A DNA stretch of 8,027 nt from a bacterium (GTDB taxonomy: Bacteria; Calditrichota; Calditrichia; RBG-13-44-9; J042): positions 1 to 8,027 of the forward strand of contig WGBF01000128.1 of assembly GCA_015494485.1 (NCBI GenBank), in the 5' to 3' direction. Position numbers and translations under genes: made by a program. Under the pieces are notes generated by a model. It had not been told where the DNA came from. It saw nothing but the letters and a program-made list of their open reading frames with translations, and searched no databases. Shown one piece after another: positions 1 through 7,100 of the stretch (position 1 is its first letter; each line of letters begins with the position of its first letter).

Positions 1-1
1 G

Positions 2-1174
2 GTGCTGGCCCATCGGGAGCAGCTGGTCACCGGGCAGGGGCTGGAGGAAGTGCTGCGTACCAAGGAAATCAGCATTGTGACCCTGCCACCGTCAGTGCTG
101 GCGGTGATGCCGGAAAGCGAGCTACCAGCCTTGCGCACCATTGTGTTGGCTGGAGAGAAGGTAACGGGTGACTTGGTGGAGAAGTGGGGCAAGGGGCGCC
201 AGTTTGTGGATGCCTACGGTCCCACGGAGACCACAGTGTGTGCCAGCATGCACGTGTGTGAGGGCAGCTACCCGGTGGGTCCGCCAATCGGGCGGGGCAT
301 CAACAATTTTGAGCTGTACGTTCTGGACGAGCACCTGGAGCCGGTACCGGTGGGTGTGCCGGGAGAGCTCTACATTGGTGGTCCGGGTCTGGCACGGGGG
401 TATCTGGGTCGGCCGGACTTAACGGCAGAGCGATTTGTGCCGCATCCGTTTAGTCGGGTTGGCGGAGAACGGTTGTACCGCACGGGGGATCTGGTACGGT
501 GGTTGCCACAAGGGGAGCTGGAGTTTCTGGGTCGGGTGGATTTTCAGGTGAAGGTGCGGGGTTTTCGCATTGAGCTGGGAGAGATAGAGGCGGTGTTGAG
601 TGAGCATCCCCACATTGCTGATGCGGCGGTTGTTGCAGTGGAAGACGGCAAGGGGAACAAGCGTCTGGTGGGTTATATCGTCCCCACCGGAGAAATCAAC
701 ATTGGCGAAGTAAAGGAGTACCTGCGCAAGAAGTTGCCGGACTACATGGTGCCGTCAGTGTTGATGGTGCTGGAGGAGATGCCGTTGACGCCCAGCGGGA
801 AGGTGGACCGGCGTCGGTTGCCGAAGCCGAGTGTGGACCGAGAGGCGTTGGGGACGGAGTATGTGGCGCCGCGCAATGAGACGGAGGAGAAGCTGGCGGC
901 AATTGTGGGCGAGTTGCTGGAGATTGAGAAGGTGGGTGTGTACGACAACTTCTTCGACCTGGGCGGGCACAGCCTGCTGGCAACCCGTTTTCTCTCCCGA
1001 ATCCGGGAAGAATTTGGTGTGGAGGTGTCGTTGCGGAGTTTATTTGAACGCCCCACGATATCCGGTCTGGCCGAGGTAATCCTTTCCGGGGGCGTGAAAA
1101 GCGAAGAAGACACCATTGAACGCGTCGAACGTGGTGATTCGGATTTAAGCGATTTGTTGGATGAACTATTGTAA
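2..1174 (+). CDS. Non-ribosomal peptide synthetase, C-terminal part (partial A domain - carrier domain), 5' truncated
   Basis: This is the last 390 codons of an NRPS that selects one amino acid as its adenylate and loads it on a carrier arm. The window opens inside the adenylation domain, after core motifs A1-A4. Visible are A5 (AYGPTET, residues 71-77), A6 (GELYIGGPGLARGYLGRP), A7 (YRTGDLVRW), A8 (GRVDFQVKVRGFRIELGEIE), A9 (LPDYMVPS) and A10 with its catalytic lysine K267. A carrier domain follows, with LGGHSLLAT and the phosphopantetheine-accepting Ser324 (codon 971-973). Seven of ten pocket residues can be read: T27, V48, A50, A71, V79, C80 and K267, giving xxxTVAAVCK. That is the known Phe/Tyr-type pattern; the residue that usually separates Phe from Tyr lies upstream. 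No epimerase or thioesterase follows, so the chain should leave as an L-residue to the next protein. The tail ends in an acidic, Leu-rich segment (DLSDLLDELL), a plausible docking element. Codon use changes sharply after about position 1000. The real start is outside the window. Confidence 0.96.
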   Translation: MLAHREQLVTGQGLEEVLRTKEISIVTLPPSVLAVMPESELPALRTIVLAGEKVTGDLVEKWGKGRQFVDAYGPTETTVCASMHVCEGSYPVGPPIGRGINNFELYVLDEHLEPVPVGVPGELYIGGPGLARGYLGRPDLTAERFVPHPFSRVGGERLYRTGDLVRWLPQGELEFLGRVDFQVKVRGFRIELGEIEAVLSEHPHIADAAVVAVEDGKGNKRLVGYIVPTGEINIGEVKEYLRKKLPDYMVPSVLMVLEEMPLTPSGKVDRRRLPKPSVDREALGTEYVAPRNETEEKLAAIVGELLEIEKVGVYDNFFDLGGHSLLATRFLSRIREEFGVEVSLRSLFERPTISGLAEVILSGGVKSEEDTIERVERGDSDLSDLLDELL

Positions 1175-1183
1175 AAACGACAC

Positions 1184-1188
1184 GGGAG
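1184..1188 (+). promoter_or_regulatory. Putative ribosome binding site for the second NRPS gene
   Basis: A GGGAG lies in the 17-base gap between the genes and ends only 3 bases before the ATG at 1192, closer than the usual 5-9. It still supports that ATG. The frame has no ATG, GTG or TTG between the in-frame stop at 1162-1164 and 1192, and the next candidate, a GTG near 1270, would remove the N-terminal segment. There is no room for a separate promoter or hairpin terminator, so the two genes are probably co-transcribed and possibly translationally coupled. Confidence 0.5.
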
Positions 1189-1191
1189 AAT

Positions 1192-4100
1192 ATGGCAACA
1201 CAAACCAAACAGGAATCCATTGATCTGGAAGAGCTTTTAGCTTCTCTGCCGCCTGAGAAGCGCCAGGCTGTGGAACGGAAGCTGAAGGAAAATGCGCATA
1301 AATACAATGCGTTTCCGTTGTCCTTTGCCCAGCAACGATTGTGGTTTTTACACCAATTTGATCCCCACAATCCCGCTTACAATATACCTGCCGCAGTGCG
1401 GTTGCAGGGGGCCATTCAGGTTGAGGTGTTAAAGAAGGCCATCGAAGCAATTATTGATCGGCATGAGGTGTTCCGAACCATTTTTATTTCCCTGGATGGA
1501 ACTCCCATGCAGGTTATTTCTCGCAAAAGCCGCATCACCATTGAGGAAATAGATTTAAGCACTTTTGATCCGGAAGATCGCGAAACAATTTTGATCCAGC
1601 GAATTCAGGATGAAGCCCGAAAACCCTTTAATCTTTCCCGCGGGCCATTGCTGCGTCCGGTAATTTTCAAACTGGACGAAAAGGACTATGTGTTGCTGTT
1701 ATCCATGCATCACATTATTTCCGATGGCTGGTCCATTGGGGTTCTCATTCGCGAAATGGTTGCCTTATATCAGGCCTTTTTAAAGGGATTGCCCAATCCG
1801 TTACCCCCATTAAAAATTCAATACGCCGATTTTGCCGTATGGCAACGCAAACATTTGAGCGGCGAGCGACTCGATTCGTTACTCAATTTCTGGAAAGCGC
1901 AGCTGGTGCCGGAGCCGCCGCCGTTGAATTTACCAACCGATTTTCCACGTCCTCCCGTTGTTACCCATAATGGTGCCAGTGTGTCGGTAACGGTTGAACC
2001 CCGGTTAACCCATGCCGTGCGGGAGCTGGCCGCCGGGCATCAGGCTACCCTGTTTATGACACTGCTGGCTGTATACAAATTGTTGTTGTTCCGGTATACC
2101 GGCCAAACCGATATTGCTGTTGGTACCACCATTGCCAACCGAAATCGGGCCGATATTGAACCCCTGATTGGTTTTTTCGTCAATACGCTGGTGCTCCGGA
2201 ATCATCTGAATCCCCGGTGGTCATTTACCCGGCTGCTGAAAGACGTAAAATCCGTTGCGCTGGATGCATTTGAGCACCAGGATGTTCCGTTCGAAATGCT
2301 GGTAGAAAAATTTCAGCCGGAGCGGGATTTAAGCCGTACGCCATTCTTTCAGGTGATGTTTTCCGTGCAGCATGCTTCGGAATTTAAGTTTGATGCTCCG
2401 GATGTAAAAATTACCCCGCTGGAAGTGGGTCCGGCCACTGCCAAATTTGATATGTCTTTTTCGGTTACGGAATTTGAAGACCACCTTCAGGTTTCCATCG
2501 AATACAATCGTGACTTGTTTACCTCCGAAACGATGCAGCGGTTTTTGGGGCATTATATTCATTTGCTCCGTCAAATTACTGAAAATCCGGATCGTTCCCT
2601 GTATGAATATTCCTTGTTAACACCGGAGGAACAGGAAACGGTTTTTGTTAAATGGAACAAAGACGTTACACCTTATCCGAAAGACCGAACACTTCACCAG
2701 TTGATTGAAGAGCAGGCTGCATTGCATCCGGACCGGGCAGCGGTGGTTTTCCGGGACGAAACCATTTCCTTTGAACACTTGAATGCGCAGGCAAACCAAC
2801 TGGCCCGGTTTTTAATCGAGCGGGGTGTTCAGCCCGAAGACCGAATTGCCCTGCTTATGCCCCGTTCAATAGAAATGATTATGGCAATTTTGGCCATCTG
2901 GAAAGCCGGTGGGGCCTACGTACCCATTGACCCGGATTACCCGATCCAACGGATTCAATATACCCTGTCGGATTCGGGTGCCCGATGTGGGATTACAACC
3001 CAATCGCTTGTGCGGCAATTTAAAGATACCGGAGTGGAGTGGTTTGCCATCGATGCCTTAACGGAGGAACTTTCCACGCTGCCGGACAGCAATCCCCAGG
3101 TGACCGTTACGCCGGAAAATGCTGCTTATGTTATTTATACTTCCGGGTCCACCGGACGCCCGAAAGGGGTAGTGGTACCCCATCGCAATCCCATTCATCT
3201 GGCGTTTAATTTACAGGAGCGGGTGTACCAAACAATCTCCGAAGGTCCGCTGCGGGTGAGTTTGAACGCACCCCTTCCTTTCGACGCGTCAGTAAAGCAG
3301 TTGGCCATGCTCATTCATGGTCATACGCTGGTTATCATTCCGGGGGAAATCCGGCAGGATGGGCGTGCATTGATTGACTACGTGCAACAGCAACGCATTG
3401 ATGTTCTGGATGGGGTCCCGTCCCAGATTAAATTAATGCTGGAAGCGGGATTATTGGAAAACGATTTCATTTATCCTCGCCTGATGGTTCCCGGTGGGGA
3501 AGCCATCGACCCCCAAACCTGGCAGGCGTTGGCGAATCAGCGGAAAATCCAGGTTTTTAACATGTATGGTCCCACGGAATGTACGGTGGTGGCGACCACG
3601 GCGCATGTTAATGAATATCCGCATCGCCCGGTGATTGGCAAACCACTTGGAAACGTTCGCATTTACATTCTGGACGAATTTCTGCAACCGGTGCCGCCGG
3701 GGATTGTGGGTGAAATTTACATTGCGGGGGATGGCGTCGCTCGAGGGTATCTGGACCGTCCCCAACTGACCGCCGAGCGGTTTTTGCCGGAAATTTCGGC
3801 TGTGTCTGACGGGACGCGGATGTACAAGTCCGGGGACCTGGGACGCTGGTTGCCCGATGGTCATATTGAATTTATGGGGCGGGCGGATTTTCAGGTCAAG
3901 TTGCGGGGATACCGCATCGAGCTGGGAGAAATCGAAGCCGTGTTGCGGGAACATCCCGGGGTTAAGGATGCCGTGGTAAATGCTACAGAAATCAGCCCGG
4001 GGGATCAGCGGCTGGTGGCGTATGTCATTTTCTCCGGTGCTGAAATTGGTACCCAGGAATTAAAAGACTTTTTATCCCGGCGGCTTCCCGATTATATGAT

Positions 4101-7100
4101 CCCGTCGGTTTTTATTCCCCTGGAAGCTTTTCCGTTAACCCCCAACGGTAAAATTGATCGAAAAGCCTTGCCGGCACCGGATTGGTCCGTTGCCCGGAAA
4201 GATACACCCTATGTGGCGCCCCGCAATCCGGTGGAAGAAATGGTGGCTCAGATTTTCCAGCAATTATTGAAGATAAACAGGGTGGGTATCCACGATAATT
4301 TCTTTGAATTAGGGGGACATTCCCTGTTAGCCACGCAATTGGTTTCCCGAATTCGCCAGGTGTTTCAGGTAGATATTCCATTGCGGGCTATTTTTGAACA
4401 CCCCACGGTAGAAGGGGTGGCGCAACGTATTCAGGAACAGCGCCGTCAACAGGTCGGATTGGATATTGCCCCTATTGAACCCGTGCCCCGGACGGACAAA
4501 ATGCCGCTTTCATATTCCCAACAGCGGTTGTGGTTTTTGCAACAGTTAAATCCGGACAGCGCGGCGTATAACATTCCGGTTGCCATCCGTATCCGGGGTG
4601 GGGTGGACCTCCCCCTGCTCCGGCAAAGCGTTCAGGCAGTTGTCGAACGTCATGAAATTTTGCGAACAGAAATCAAAACGGATAATGGAATACCGTACCA
4701 AACAATACGGAAGACCATACCGGTGGAGATACCGGAGGTGGACCTCAGTGGAATCCCCCGGGAGCAGCAACAACAGGAAATTGAGCGCTTGATTCGGGAA
4801 GAAGCATCCCGACCTTTTGATATTTCTCGTGCTCCCTTATTTCGATTAAAATGCATCCGGGTAGGCAAGGACGACCAGGTGATTTCGTTTGTGATTCATC
4901 ACATTATTTCCGATGGGTGGTCTTCCGGAATTTTCATCCGGGAGTTGACGGAAAATTATTTTGCGTTGCGTCAGGGTGGCACCGTGCATCGCCCGCCGTT
5001 GAATATCCAGTATGCCGATTTTGCCGCCTGGCAAATTGAATGGCTGGAAAGCGAGGCGTTCCAAAAGCAATTGCAATACTGGCTGGAAAAATTGGATGGC
5101 GTGCCGCCGGTTCTGGAATTACCCACCGATCGCCCCCGGCCGGCAAAACAAACGTTTCGCGGGGATGTGCTGACCTTCAAAATTGATCCGGCCCTGGTTG
5201 AAAAATTGCACCACATGGCGCAGGAAACTGGCACCACATTGTTCATGAACCTTCTGGCCGTTTTCGGAGTGTTGCTGTTCCGATATAGTCATCAAACGGA
5301 TTTTGTGGTGGGGGTACCGGTGGCCAACCGTAATCGTCCGGAAATTGAGCCACTCATTGGGTTCTTTGTAAATACACTGGCACTTCGCCTTCAAATGAAT
5401 CCGCGGATGAGCTACTCCGAATTTTTAAATACCGTTCGTCAAACCGCAATGGAAGCGGTGGACCACCAGGAAGTGCCTTTCGAAAAAATCGTCGATGCAT
5501 TAAACATCCCCCGCGATGTAAGTCATTCCCCGCTTTTCCAGGTCATGTTTTCGTTAAATAATACCACCCTGGAACGTCAGCAAATTTCCGATGTTACCGT
5601 AGAACCGTTGCTGGTCCACAGTGGAACCGCCAAGTTCGATTTAACACTGGAAATGGTGGAGCGACCTGATGGGTTGGCCGGGATGTTTGAATACAACGTG
5701 GATTTGTTTGACCGACAGACCATTGAGCAAATGGTTAACCATTTTCAGCGCATTCTGGCCACAGTTTTAAACAATCCGTCGCAGCCCCTTGCGGAAATTC
5801 CGTTCCTTTCTGAGGAAGAGCGGCAGCGGGTCCTGGTGGATTGGAACGGACCGGTGCGGGAAATTGGGGGTCCCCGGACGCTGTTGACGCGATGGAACGA
5901 CGTTGTGAAAAAGCATGGTTCGGAATCTGCGGTAGCGCTTCTGGATGGCTCTGACATTCTGGAACAGATGACCTTCGCGGAACTGGATGCCCGTGCCAAT
6001 CAAATTGCCTGGTCTTTAATTCAGCAGGGGATTCAAAAGGAAGACCGGGTGGGGGTTTTGTTACCCCGTGGACTGGATTTAATTTCCGCATTGTTGGGGA
6101 TATTAAAAAGCGGTGCCGCTTACGTGCCGCTGGATATTCGTTATCCCCTGGAACGGATTCAGTATATTTTGAACGATAGTGAAATTAACGTATTAATCAC
6201 ACGTTCGGAAGCCGCTACACAGCTTCCGTCTTTTGAAAATATACAGGTAGTTGCTCTGGACTCTTCGCCAGAGATGGGGACATATCCCACCCATGCACCT
6301 GAAATAGAAGTTGAACCGGAACAATTGGCTTACAGCATCTACACGTCCGGTTCCACCGGCCGGCCCAAAGGGACGTTAATTGAACACCGGCAATTAATGC
6401 ACTACGTTGAATGGGCCTTGACGGAATATCCGTATTCTGTGGGCGATTTCGGAAGTGTGTTACATTCACCGGTGGCTTTTGATGCCACCATCACGGCGCT
6501 ATTTCCTCCTTTACTGGCCGGTCGCCCGATTGCCATCATTCCTGAGACCGAGGACATTGGATTGTTAGCGACTGTTTTGCGTAAGTATCGATTTGGCGTG
6601 GTTAAAATTACCCCGGCCCATCTGGAAATATTAAATGCCCTGTTAACAGAAGGGCCATTGCCGGAGATTGGGGCACTGGTCATCGGGGGAGAACAGCTTA
6701 CCCACAATCAAATCCAGATCTGGAAAGACACGGATGTACGGTTGTTTAATGAGTACGGCCCTACGGAAACGGTTGTCGGTTGTGTGGTGTACGAAGTCCC
6801 CCATACGCCGGGAACGGGTCCGGTACCCATTGGGCGGGGCATTACCAATACCCGGGTGTATGTGCTGGATGAACAGTTCAATCCGGTGCCACCGGGTGTA
6901 AAGGGAGAGTTGTACATTGGCGGCCCGGGTGTGGGCAGGGGATACTGGAACCGCCCCGACCTCACTGCCGAACGCTTTGTTCCCGATCCGTTTTCGGAAA
7001 CTCCCGGCGCCCGTTTGTATCGGACCGGCGACACTGTACGCTATCGGCAGGATGGTCAGCTGGAATTCATCGGGCGGGTGGATGATCAATTGAAGATACG

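Noticed and set aside
1175..1191. Promoter or terminator between the two NRPS genes
   Set aside because: The gap is only 17 bases, with no inverted repeat or T-run; it holds just the putative ribosome binding site.
696..1370. A 224-codon open frame on the minus strand across the junction of the two NRPS genes
   Set aside because: It lies opposite well-supported NRPS coding sequence. Its translation is low-complexity, rich in Ser, Pro and Arg, with no recognisable domain. Long antisense frames are expected opposite the G-rich segment.
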